In this document: piece after piece, positions 8,473 to 15,770 of the stretch
Layout of the letters: each line of letters begins with the position of its first letter
Position numbering within the stretch: the stretch's first letter is position 1
Assembly (NCBI RefSeq): GCF_014803725.1
Contig: NZ_JAAVBE010000003.1
Span: 1 to 37,897 of the forward strand
Reading direction: 5' to 3'
Length of the DNA stretch: 37,897 nt
From: Desulfovibrio sp.
Lineage (GTDB): Bacteria > Desulfobacterota > Desulfovibrionia > Desulfovibrionales > Desulfovibrionaceae
Position numbers and translations under genes: made by a program
The notes under the pieces: generated by a model
What the model was told of the DNA's origin: nothing
What the model saw: the letters and a program-made list of their open reading frames with translations, nothing else
Databases searched by the model: none

Positions 8473-9681
8473 ATGACGGACATCCTCATCATCGGCGCGG
8501 GCGGCGTGGGCAGCGTCGTGGCCCACAAATGCGCGCAGGCCAAGCGCGAGACCGGCGTTTTCGGCAAGATCACGCTCGCAAGCCGCACCCTCTCCCGCTG
8601 CGAAGCCGTGGCCGCCAGCGTGCGCGAACGCCTTGGCGTGGACATGGCCACCGCGCAGGTGGATGCCGACGACGTGCCGGCCCTCTGCGCGCTCATGCGC
8701 GAGGTGAAGCCGGCCATCGTATGCAATATCGCGCTCCCGTATCAGGACCTGCACATCATGGACGCCTGCCTGGAATGCGGGGCGCACTACCTCGACACCG
8801 CCAATTACGAGCCGCCGGACACCGCGCGCTTCGAGTACAAGTGGCAATGGGCCTATCGCGACCGCTTCCGCGAGGCGGGCCTCACCGCCCTGCTCGGCTC
8901 GGGCTTCGACCCCGGCGTGACCAATGTGTTCGCCGCCTGGGCGCTCAAGCACGAGCTCGACGAAGTGCATGTGCTCGACATCATCGACTGCAATGCCGGC
9001 AGCCACGGGCAGGCCTTTGCCACCAATTTCAACCCCGAGATCAACATCCGCGAGGTCACGGCGCGCGGCCGCTACTGGGAGCACGGGGAATGGGTGGAGA
9101 CCGACCCGCTCTCCTGGTCCATGGACTATGACTTCCCGGACGGCATCGGCAAGAAGAAGTGCTACCTCATGTACCATGAGGAGCTTGAATCGCTGGTGCG
9201 ACACCTGCGCGGCATCCGGCGGGCGCGCTTCTGGATGACCTTTTCGGAGAGCTACCTCAACCACCTCGAAGTGCTCGGCAATGTGGGCATGACCCGCATC
9301 GACCCGGTGCGCTTCCACGGGCAGGACATCGTGCCCATCCAGTTCCTGGCGGCGCTTTTGCCCGACCCGGCCTCCCTGGGGCCGCTGACCACCGGCCGCA
9401 CCTGCATCGGCGACGTGCTCCGCGGCGTGAAAAACGGCAGGCCGCGCGCGGTCTATGTCTACAATATCTGCGACCATGGGGCCTGCTACCGCGAAGTGGG
9501 CTCGCAGGCCATTTCGTACACCACCGGCGTGCCGGCCATGATCGGGACCAAGCTCATCGCCGAAGGGCTGTGGCGCAGGCCGGGCGTGTGGAACATGGAG
9601 GAATTCGACCCCGACCCCTTCATGGCCGACCTCAACCGCTTCGGGCTGCCCTGGAACTGCGTGGAAGTTCCCGCGGACTGA
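8473..9681 (+). CDS. Carboxynorspermidine/carboxyspermidine dehydrogenase (saccharopine dehydrogenase family)
   Basis: The enzyme reductively condenses aspartate semialdehyde with a diamine (putrescine or diaminopropane) to carboxyspermidine or carboxynorspermidine using NADPH. The 402-residue protein starts with a Rossmann motif (IIGAGGVGSVVAHKCAQ) and contains ITLASRTLSRCE, YLDTANYEPPD and LGSGFDPGVTNVFAAWA, typical of the Lys1/CANSDH group. True saccharopine dehydrogenases of lysine metabolism share the fold. The decisive point is the decarboxylase gene that starts 3 bp downstream. Length is normal. It is part of the polyamine gene run starting with the deacetylase. Confidence 0.92.
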   Translation: MTDILIIGAGGVGSVVAHKCAQAKRETGVFGKITLASRTLSRCEAVAASVRERLGVDMATAQVDADDVPALCALMREVKPAIVCNIALPYQDLHIMDACLECGAHYLDTANYEPPDTARFEYKWQWAYRDRFREAGLTALLGSGFDPGVTNVFAAWALKHELDEVHVLDIIDCNAGSHGQAFATNFNPEINIREVTARGRYWEHGEWVETDPLSWSMDYDFPDGIGKKKCYLMYHEELESLVRHLRGIRRARFWMTFSESYLNHLEVLGNVGMTRIDPVRFHGQDIVPIQFLAALLPDPASLGPLTTGRTCIGDVLRGVKNGRPRAVYVYNICDHGACYREVGSQAISYTTGVPAMIGTKLIAEGLWRRPGVWNMEEFDPDPFMADLNRFGLPWNCVEVPAD

Positions 9682-9684
9682 CCG

Positions 9685-10950
9685 ATGCGCGGGGACTGCC
9701 TCGACCTTTTGCTGGCGCCGGATTCGCCCGCGCCCTCGCCCTGCTTCGTGCTCGACGAGTGCCGGCTTGCCGAAAACGCCGCCATCCTCGACAGCGTGCA
9801 AAAGGCCACAGGCGCGAAGATCCTGCTGGCGCTCAAGGGCTTTGCGGCCTGGGCGACCTTTCCCCTGCTCTCGCGCGCAGGCTCCGGCCCCTTGTGGGGC
9901 GTATGCGCGAGCTCGGTGGACGAGGCGCGCCTTGGCCGCGAGGACTTCGGCGGCGAGGTGCACGCCTTTGCGGCCGCCTGGAGCGAGGAGGAATTCCGGG
10001 AGCTGCTCACGCTCTGCGACCATATCGTGTTCAATTCGCTTGCGCAGTGGCGGCGCTTCCGGCCTTTGGCCGAGGCGGCGCGAGCTTCCGGGAAAAGCCG
10101 GGAGGTGAGCTTCGGCCTGCGCCTGAACCCTGAGCATTCCGAAGGCGCGGTTCCCATTTACGACCCCTGTGCCCCGGGCTCGCGCCTGGGCATCCGCCCG
10201 GCGCAGCTTGCGGCCGGGGCCACGCCGGGTGAGCTCGAGGGCATTTCCGGGCTCCACTTCCACACGCTCTGCGAGCAGGGGGCGGACGCGCTCGAGCGCA
10301 CCCTGGATGCCGTGGAGGAAAAGTTCGCGCCCTGGATAACCGCGCTCCCTCAGGAAGGACGCTGGCTCAATTTCGGCGGCGGCCACCACATCACCAAGCC
10401 CGGGTACGACCGCGCCCTGCTCTGCCGGCTCATCGGGCGCTGGCGCGATCGCTACGGCGCGCAGATCTATCTCGAGCCCGGCGAGGCCGTGGCCCTCGAT
10501 GCGGGCTGGCTCACGGCCACGGTGCTCGACGTGGTCGAAGCCGACATGCCCGTGGCCGTGCTGGACGTTTCCGCGGCCTGCCACATGCCGGATGTGCTCG
10601 AAATGCCCTACCGGCCGGGGGTGTATTATCGCGCCGCCCACGGCGCCCCCCGCAGGGCGGCCGAAGCCGGGGCCGACGCGTGGACCTGCCGGCTCGCGGG
10701 CAAGTCCTGCCTCGCGGGGGATGTCATCGGCGAATACGCCTTTGCCGCGCCGCTTGCCGTGGGGGATCGCCTCGTTTTCGCGGACATGGCCATTTACAGC
10801 ATGGTGAAGACCACCACCTTCAACGGCCTGAGGCTCCCCTCCATCGGCATTTGCCGCTGCGCGGAGGCCGACCCGCTGGCTCCCGCGGGCGGGCGCTTCC
10901 GCATCCTGCGCCGCTTCGGCTACGAGGACTTCCGCGGTCGCCTCTCCTGA
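9685..10950 (+). CDS. nspC: Carboxynorspermidine/carboxyspermidine decarboxylase
   Basis: NspC is a PLP-dependent, alanine-racemase-fold decarboxylase that converts carboxy(nor)spermidine to (nor)spermidine, the last step of the alternative spermidine pathway. The 421-residue protein has the PLP lysine K51 in ILLALKGFA, the GLRLNPEHSEG strand, the GISGLHFHTLCEQ motif, NFGGGHHITKPGYD (phosphate-binding glycine loop) and LEPGEAVALDAG. The N-terminal residues 1-15 extend beyond many homologues, which suits a short linker. It starts 3 bp after the dehydrogenase stop, so the two are coupled. A strong stem-loop spans its stop codon. Confidence 0.93.
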   Translation: MRGDCLDLLLAPDSPAPSPCFVLDECRLAENAAILDSVQKATGAKILLALKGFAAWATFPLLSRAGSGPLWGVCASSVDEARLGREDFGGEVHAFAAAWSEEEFRELLTLCDHIVFNSLAQWRRFRPLAEAARASGKSREVSFGLRLNPEHSEGAVPIYDPCAPGSRLGIRPAQLAAGATPGELEGISGLHFHTLCEQGADALERTLDAVEEKFAPWITALPQEGRWLNFGGGHHITKPGYDRALLCRLIGRWRDRYGAQIYLEPGEAVALDAGWLTATVLDVVEADMPVAVLDVSAACHMPDVLEMPYRPGVYYRAAHGAPRRAAEAGADAWTCRLAGKSCLAGDVIGEYAFAAPLAVGDRLVFADMAIYSMVKTTTFNGLRLPSIGICRCAEADPLAPAGGRFRILRRFGYEDFRGRLS

Positions 10951-10961
10951 AGCGACCGCGG
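10932..10961 (+). terminator. Perfect 10-bp stem-loop over the nspC stop codon
   Basis: CCGCGGTCGC (10932-10941) pairs perfectly with GCGACCGCGG (10952-10961) around a 10-base loop that holds the TGA stop. There is no T run after it, so it may be a factor-assisted terminator or a 3'-end stabiliser, not a classic intrinsic terminator. Confidence 0.45.
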
Positions 10962-11013
10962 CCTGGCCGGGGCTCATCCCACCTGCTCCCACGCTCCAAC
11001 GCTGCCCCGCGCC

Positions 11014-11042
11014 TTGACATCAGCGGGAAAAATTCGGATGAT
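11014..11042 (+). promoter_or_regulatory. Sigma70-like promoter for pyk
   Basis: TTGACA (11014-11019), 17-bp spacer, GATGAT (11037-11042). It is the only good -35 in the 166-bp gap between nspC and pyk. The predicted start near 11049 gives a leader of about 68 nt. Confidence 0.55.
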
Positions 11043-11060
11043 TTTGCACCTCTTTCAACC

Positions 11061-11070
11061 GTGTGCACAC
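11061..11070. promoter_or_regulatory. Palindrome GTGTGCACAC in pyk leader
   Basis: A perfect 10-bp palindrome lies about 12 bp downstream of the predicted pyk transcription start, a position suited to a repressor site. No regulator can be named from the sequence. Confidence 0.3.
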
Positions 11071-11116
11071 CGGAAACCACTGCCGCACCCATGCCGTGAA
11101 GCCGGAGGAGAATACC

Positions 11117-12532
11117 ATGAGAACCAAGATCGTCGCCACCATCGGGCCCGCCTCCAACACCAAGGAAAAGCTCAAGGCCCTCGCCGGGGCGGGCGTCAGC
11201 GTCTTCCGCCTCAATTTCTCGCACGGCAGCGCCTCGGATTTCGTCAAGATCATCAACTATATCCGTGAGGTGGAGGCCGAACTCCACCGCCCCATCACCA
11301 TCATGCAGGACCTTTCCGGCCCCAAGATCCGCCTCGGCGTGGTGCCGGAAAAATCCATCCAGGTCACCAAGGGCATGAAGCTTTTGCTCGGCCCGAGCGA
11401 CAAGCGCGTGGAAGAGCTCGCCTATCTGCCCTTTGACCATGAGGTCATCCTCGAGAGCCTCGAGCCCGGCGACCGCATGGTGCTCGCCGACGGCGGCCTC
11501 CAGTTCGTGGTGAAGGAACGCCGCGACGACGGCCTCGTGCTGCTCGTGGCCGGCAACGACGGCATCGTGACCTCGCGCAAGGGCCTCGCGCTGCCCGGCA
11601 AGGCCACCAAGGTGCGCGCCCTCACCGAAAAGGACAAGAAGGACCTCGAGGACGGCCTGGCCCTCGGCGTGGACGCGGTCGCCATCTCCTATGTGCAGAC
11701 CGCCGACGACGTGCGCGAGGCCAAGGAGCTCATCGCCAAGTCCGGCCGGCGCGTGCCTGTGGTGGTCAAGCTGGAGCGCCAGAGCGCGGTGGACAACCTC
11801 GACGCCATCCTCGCCGAGACGGATATCGTGATGGTGGCCCGCGGCGACCTCGGCGTGGAGTGCCCGCTGCCGCTTTTGCCGGCCCTGCAGAAGCGCATCA
11901 TCAGCGCCTGCAACCAGGCCTCCAAGCCGGTCATCGTGGCCACGCAGATGCTGCTCTCCATGGTCAACAACCCCGTCCCCACCCGCGCCGAGACCACGGA
12001 CGTGGCCAATGCCGTGCTCGACGGCGCCGACTGCGTGATGATGAGCGAAGAGACCGCCATGGGCAATTTCCCGGTGGAGACCGTGCAGTTCATGCGCATG
12101 ATCACCACCGAGGCCGAAAAGCTGCTGCTCGACCACCGCAAGCTGGAAGAGCCGGAGAGCGACAAGGGCATCCCGGAATTCCTCGCCTATTCCGCGTGCC
12201 TGCTCGCCGACAAGGCGGACGCCAAGGCCATCGTGTCGCACAGCGTTTCCGGCGGCTCGGCGCGGCAGGTTTCCGCCCGGCGCCCCCCGCAGGCCATCTA
12301 CGCGCTCACGCCTGACCCATCCACCATCAAGGCGCTCAACTTCGCCTGGGGCGTGACGCCCGTCTTTGTGGACAAGGACCACATCGGCCAGACACACCTT
12401 GAGCGCGCGGAAGAATTCATCAATAACAGCAAAGACTTCAAGGTCAACGACTGCGCGGTCATCACCGCCGGCCAGATCAAGGACTCGGCCACGCCGCGCG
12501 GCACCAACCTGGTCAAGATCTACTGGAAGTAG
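11117..12532 (+). CDS. pyk: Pyruvate kinase
   Basis: Pyruvate kinase converts phosphoenolpyruvate and ADP to pyruvate and ATP. The 471-residue protein has the start RTKIVATIGPAS, RLNFSHG, DLSGPKIRLG (substrate and potassium site), the B domain around residues 70-165, KLERQS with the catalytic lysine, VMVARGDLGVE and ATQMLLSM, then a C-terminal allosteric domain (SHSVSGGSARQVSARRP). Length is typical. GGAGGAG lies 7 bp before the ATG. Only 3 bp separate its stop from the next gene, so pyk and the HD-domain gene are probably co-transcribed. Confidence 0.97.
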   Translation: MRTKIVATIGPASNTKEKLKALAGAGVSVFRLNFSHGSASDFVKIINYIREVEAELHRPITIMQDLSGPKIRLGVVPEKSIQVTKGMKLLLGPSDKRVEELAYLPFDHEVILESLEPGDRMVLADGGLQFVVKERRDDGLVLLVAGNDGIVTSRKGLALPGKATKVRALTEKDKKDLEDGLALGVDAVAISYVQTADDVREAKELIAKSGRRVPVVVKLERQSAVDNLDAILAETDIVMVARGDLGVECPLPLLPALQKRIISACNQASKPVIVATQMLLSMVNNPVPTRAETTDVANAVLDGADCVMMSEETAMGNFPVETVQFMRMITTEAEKLLLDHRKLEEPESDKGIPEFLAYSACLLADKADAKAIVSHSVSGGSARQVSARRPPQAIYALTPDPSTIKALNFAWGVTPVFVDKDHIGQTHLERAEEFINNSKDFKVNDCAVITAGQIKDSATPRGTNLVKIYWK

Positions 12533-12535
12533 GGC

Positions 12536-13576
12536 ATGGCAGAAAAGAAAGCCTCCGGCGCCGTTCCCGCGAACATCAACGAAGAGTACTACCAGATCAG
12601 CCCGGAGATCCTGGGGAGCTTCCCCAAGTATCGGCCGCCGGTGGATCTCTTCGTGTTCCGCGAGGATATTGCCGTGCTTGCGCCCTATTCGCGCAAGGGG
12701 ACGCGCCTCACCAACGAGCAGGTGGACGAGCTCGCGCAGCTCTGCGCCGAGGGCAATGTGTTCGTCTCCCGCTCGGACCACCCCATCTATTCGCGGCACA
12801 TCGTGCGCCAGCTCGACCTCGTCCTTCAGGACCACAACCTGAAGGAAGCCGAGATTGCCAATATCTGCGTGCACGCGCTCTACCTGCGCTATGCGGAGTT
12901 CTACGCGCAGCCCGTGAAGGCGCTTTTCGACCCGCTCTACCGCGACGTGCATGTGGTGACGGAATACCTCGCGCAGGACCCCAAGCGCATCAATGCCTTC
13001 ATGCGCCGCCTGTTCCGCCGGCATGACCCGGCGAAGCACGCGGTGAACAGCATGATCGTGGGGCTGTGGCTCTGGCTCCAGAACCCGGGCGACCACGACC
13101 GCAAGGATCTCGACCGCATGGCGCTGGCCCTGCTCGTGCATGACATTGGCATGAGCAAGGTGCCCCCCTTCCTGCTGGACAAGAAGGGCGCGCTCAAGCC
13201 CGAAGAGCGCGAAAAGGTCTGGCAGCACTCCCTGCTCGGCGTGAAGATCATGCAGAAGATGGAGATGGCGTACGACGCCCTGCTCCACATCTGCTTCGAG
13301 CATCATGAGCGCATGGACGGCTCCGGCTATCCGCAGCGCATCAAGGCCGGCCAGGTCCCGCCCGGCGCGGCCCTCGCCGCCGTGGCGGACTCGTTCTCGG
13401 CCATGATCACTGAACGCAGCTACGCGCCCGCCAAGGAACCCATGGACGCGGCGCGCGAGCTCGCAGAAGACCAGCGGTATGACACCAGCATGGCGCGTAC
13501 CCTGCTGGCCGGCTATGCCAGGAATACCTTTGGCACCCCGGTGGACATGGACGCCTTTGTGGAACAGAAGGACTGA
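12536..13576 (+). CDS. HD-GYP-type phosphohydrolase with divergent HD motif
   Basis: This 346-residue cytoplasmic protein resembles HD-GYP cyclic-di-GMP phosphodiesterases. Residues 1-150 form a helical N-terminal region of unknown type; residues about 165-335 hold H168, H202-D203, H231, H256-H257 (FEHHERMDGSGYP, with GYP at 264-266) and D285 (AVADSFSAMITERSY). The usual HDIGK is changed to HDIGMSKVP, so the conserved lysine is displaced or lost, while the histidine/aspartate ligands remain. It may therefore be an active phosphodiesterase with altered metal geometry, an enzyme for another nucleotide, or a sensor. No membrane segment. The 3-bp gap to pyk links it to central metabolism only by context. 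Confidence 0.82.
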   Translation: MAEKKASGAVPANINEEYYQISPEILGSFPKYRPPVDLFVFREDIAVLAPYSRKGTRLTNEQVDELAQLCAEGNVFVSRSDHPIYSRHIVRQLDLVLQDHNLKEAEIANICVHALYLRYAEFYAQPVKALFDPLYRDVHVVTEYLAQDPKRINAFMRRLFRRHDPAKHAVNSMIVGLWLWLQNPGDHDRKDLDRMALALLVHDIGMSKVPPFLLDKKGALKPEEREKVWQHSLLGVKIMQKMEMAYDALLHICFEHHERMDGSGYPQRIKAGQVPPGAALAAVADSFSAMITERSYAPAKEPMDAARELAEDQRYDTSMARTLLAGYARNTFGTPVDMDAFVEQKD

Positions 13577-13614
13577 AGCCCCCGCGCCGGATAAACCACC
13601 CCCACGGAGGTCCC

Positions 13615-14970
13615 ATGCGCTCCCTGCTCCTCACGCTCGTATTCCTGGCCTGCCTGGCGCTCATGCTGCCGCTTGCGCCGTATGCCGCGTCACAGGCTGC
13701 AGCCGACGACGGCGGCCGCCTGGTGAAGGCCGTGGTGCTCTCGCGCCACGGCGTGCGCGCTCCCACACAGAAGCACAAGACCCTTGAGTCGTGGAGCCAG
13801 CGCGTGTGGCCGGTGTGGCCGGTCAAACGCGGCGAGCTCACCCCGCGCGGCGGCGAGCTCGTCACGGCCATGTGGGGCAACCTTGGGGCGGACTTTCGCA
13901 AGGAGGGCCTCCTGCCGGCCAACCTGTGCCAGCGCCCGGCGGATGTCTATGTGCGTGCCGATACGGACGAACGCACCCGCGCCACGGCCCGCGCGCTGCT
14001 GGACGCGCTCGCGCCGGACTGCCGGCTCGGCTTCGCTGTCACGTCCGACCATGTGGACCCGCTCTTCCATCCCGTCAAGGCGGGGCTTTACACCTTTGAC
14101 CCCATCGGCGCCGCCACCGACATCCTGAGCATGACCAATGGCGGCCTGGGTCAGCTCCAGGACGACCTCGCCACGCCGCTCGCCCTCGTGGGGCGGCTCT
14201 CCGCCCCTGTGGCGCCCGACCTCTGCTCCCGCTTCAATCTTCCGCAGGACTGCGCCCTTTCCGACATCCCCAATGCCGTGAGCGTGGCCCCCGACGGGCG
14301 CAGCGTGAACCTCACCGGCAGCCTCGCCATCGCCTCGAGCCTCGCCGAGATCTTCCTGCTCGAATATGGCGAATGGCCCGGTGTGGCGGCCGGCTGGGGC
14401 CAGGTCACGGCGCCCACCCTGCGCCAGGTGCTGCCCGTCCACGCCAGGGTTTTCGATGTGGTCAACCGGGCGCCGCTGGTGGCCTGGGCCCGCGGCTCCT
14501 CCCTGCTGGTGGAGATGGGCGCGGCCCTTCTCGGCACCCACTATGACGAGCGCTGCAACAAGGCCGCGCTGGCCGTCTTTGTGGGGCATGACACCAATAT
14601 CGCCAACCTGGGCGCGCTGCTTGGCGTCGACTGGCACCTCGAGGGCTATCCTGTGAACGGCATCCCGCCGGCGTCCGCGCTCATGCTGGAACTGTGGGAG
14701 AAAAACGGCGCCCGCGAAGTGCGTGTGACCTTTTTCGCCCAGCCCATGGCCGCGCTGCATACGCCCTTCCCCGCGGCGGGCCCGCTCAGCCCCGCGGGCC
14801 TGCGCGAGCATGCGCCCCTACGCGCCAGTGTGACGGCGCCGCCCATCGTGGGCGAGGCGCGCTTCTCCCTTGAGGAATTCCGCGGCCGCATCGCCGAGGC
14901 CACGGCCGGCGCCCCCCTGGCGCCCCCCCAGGTGCCCCCGCTGGATTTCGCCCGCGAGGTGGCGAAATAG
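13615..14970 (+). CDS. Periplasmic AppA-like histidine acid phosphatase (phytase type)
   Basis: The 451-residue protein begins with a clear signal peptide (about residues 1-29, hydrophobic 3-22, cleavage near ASQA). The catalytic RHGVRAPT lies at residues 44-51 and the proton donor pair H325-D326 in GHDTNIANLGALLGVDW. The sequence follows E. coli AppA closely in order: WPVWPVKRGELTPRGGEL, ADTDERTRATARALL, LAPDC, DPLFHPVKAG, SLAEIFLLEYG. HDTN rather than HDSN favours the phytase branch over glucose-1-phosphatase. It should release phosphate from phosphomonoesters in the periplasm. The C-terminal 70 residues are proline-rich and not AppA-like. Ribosome site GGAGG lies 6 bp before ATG; gap to the upstream gene is 38 bp. 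Confidence 0.88.
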   Translation: MRSLLLTLVFLACLALMLPLAPYAASQAAADDGGRLVKAVVLSRHGVRAPTQKHKTLESWSQRVWPVWPVKRGELTPRGGELVTAMWGNLGADFRKEGLLPANLCQRPADVYVRADTDERTRATARALLDALAPDCRLGFAVTSDHVDPLFHPVKAGLYTFDPIGAATDILSMTNGGLGQLQDDLATPLALVGRLSAPVAPDLCSRFNLPQDCALSDIPNAVSVAPDGRSVNLTGSLAIASSLAEIFLLEYGEWPGVAAGWGQVTAPTLRQVLPVHARVFDVVNRAPLVAWARGSSLLVEMGAALLGTHYDERCNKAALAVFVGHDTNIANLGALLGVDWHLEGYPVNGIPPASALMLELWEKNGAREVRVTFFAQPMAALHTPFPAAGPLSPAGLREHAPLRASVTAPPIVGEARFSLEEFRGRIAEATAGAPLAPPQVPPLDFAREVAK

Positions 14971-15047
14971 GCCGCTTTCCCATCTACACCCATGTTCCGG
15001 CCCCCGCGCACGCCACGCGCCCCCGGAAGCCCGGAAAGGAGAACCAT

Positions 15048-15596
15048 ATGCCAACCGACCAAAGCCCCAACTCCGCAACGCCCACGCCCGAAACCGCCAA
15101 GAAGAGCCCGAAGGGCGGCACCTGGAACATTCCGGCCGACGAGCTTGAAGAGGTCCCCACCAGGACGAGCCCCTGGCAGTGGGCGGTGATCATCGTCGCC
15201 GCCGTCATCCTCATCGCCATCGGCCTGACCTTCCGCGGTGCCGAGGAGCGCGAAAACAAGGCCGCCCTGCAGAATCTTGGCGCGCCGTTCACGGCCATCG
15301 TGCAGGAGCAGGCCGCGGCGCTCGGGCTCACCGCTCCGAAGATGGATCTGCAAATCGCCACCAAGACGGCCGATGTCAATCTCGACTTTCCCGGCGCCAT
15401 CGGCGCGGACAAGGCCAGGGACTTCGCGGTGGCCGTGTGCGCGGGGCTTGCCCGGACCTATGTGAACAAGGGCTATATGCCGCGCGACCTGGCCGTGCAT
15501 GTGATGACCACCCTTGCGGACGGCGCCCGCGCCGTCTATGGCAAGGCCGTCTTCAACGGCAATCTCGACCAGCTTCTCTGGGAGCCGGCGCAATAG
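15048..15596 (+). CDS. Hypothetical single-pass membrane protein, 182 aa
   Basis: I do not recognise a family. Residues 1-40 are polar and low in complexity (proline, threonine, serine); residues about 44-62 form one transmembrane helix (WAVIIVAAVILIAIGLTF); residues 65-182 are soluble, mixed alpha/beta with one cysteine. The orientation is likely N-terminus in the cytoplasm and the C-terminal domain outside. AAAGGAG precedes the ATG. It lies between the phosphatase and penicillin-binding protein 1A; a strong hairpin follows it, so it may end that transcript. A cell-envelope role is only suggested by the neighbours. Confidence 0.75.
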   Translation: MPTDQSPNSATPTPETAKKSPKGGTWNIPADELEEVPTRTSPWQWAVIIVAAVILIAIGLTFRGAEERENKAALQNLGAPFTAIVQEQAAALGLTAPKMDLQIATKTADVNLDFPGAIGADKARDFAVAVCAGLARTYVNKGYMPRDLAVHVMTTLADGARAVYGKAVFNGNLDQLLWEPAQ

Positions 15597-15620
15597 CAAC
15601 GCCCAACGCTTCCTGAATCC

Positions 15621-15695
15621 CGGCGCTCTTCCGCGCCGCTTCGTCTGCTTCGCGCGGGCCGTCCGCGGGCATACCGCCTGTTGACGGCCCGCGCG
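15621..15695 (+). terminator. Two stem-loops before the PBP1A gene
   Basis: CGGCGC/GCGCCG (15621-15638) is a small hairpin. CGCGCGGGCCGTC (15651-15663) pairs perfectly over 13 bp with GACGGCCCGCGCG (15683-15695), with a nested GCGG/CCGC (15665-15677). No T run follows. The structure could end the upstream transcript with protein help or control read-through into the downstream gene. Confidence 0.45.
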
Positions 15696-15770
15696 CATTC
15701 GTGGCATCCCCGCAACCTCCAGAGCCTGGGCGCCCCTTTACGCGGCCGGAAAAACACGCTATTTCACGGC

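Noticed and set aside
8473-9681. Saccharopine dehydrogenase of lysine metabolism
   Set aside because: Same fold, but the adjacent carboxynorspermidine decarboxylase gene makes the polyamine role far more likely.
7033-10992. A 1319-codon open frame on the minus strand opposite the deacetylase and polyamine genes
   Set aside because: It is a shadow frame typical of GC-rich DNA: low-complexity histidine, alanine, arginine and glycine composition, no motifs, and it lies over three genes with clear families.
10820-13306. An 828-codon minus-strand frame opposite pyk and the HD gene
   Set aside because: Antisense shadow with no domain; both plus-strand genes are clear.
15681-15709. TTGACG as a -35 box, or TTG as the start codon of the PBP1A gene
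   Set aside because: No -10 at the right distance; the bases form one arm of a 13-bp hairpin, and the encoded 30 extra residues do not look like a PBP N terminus.
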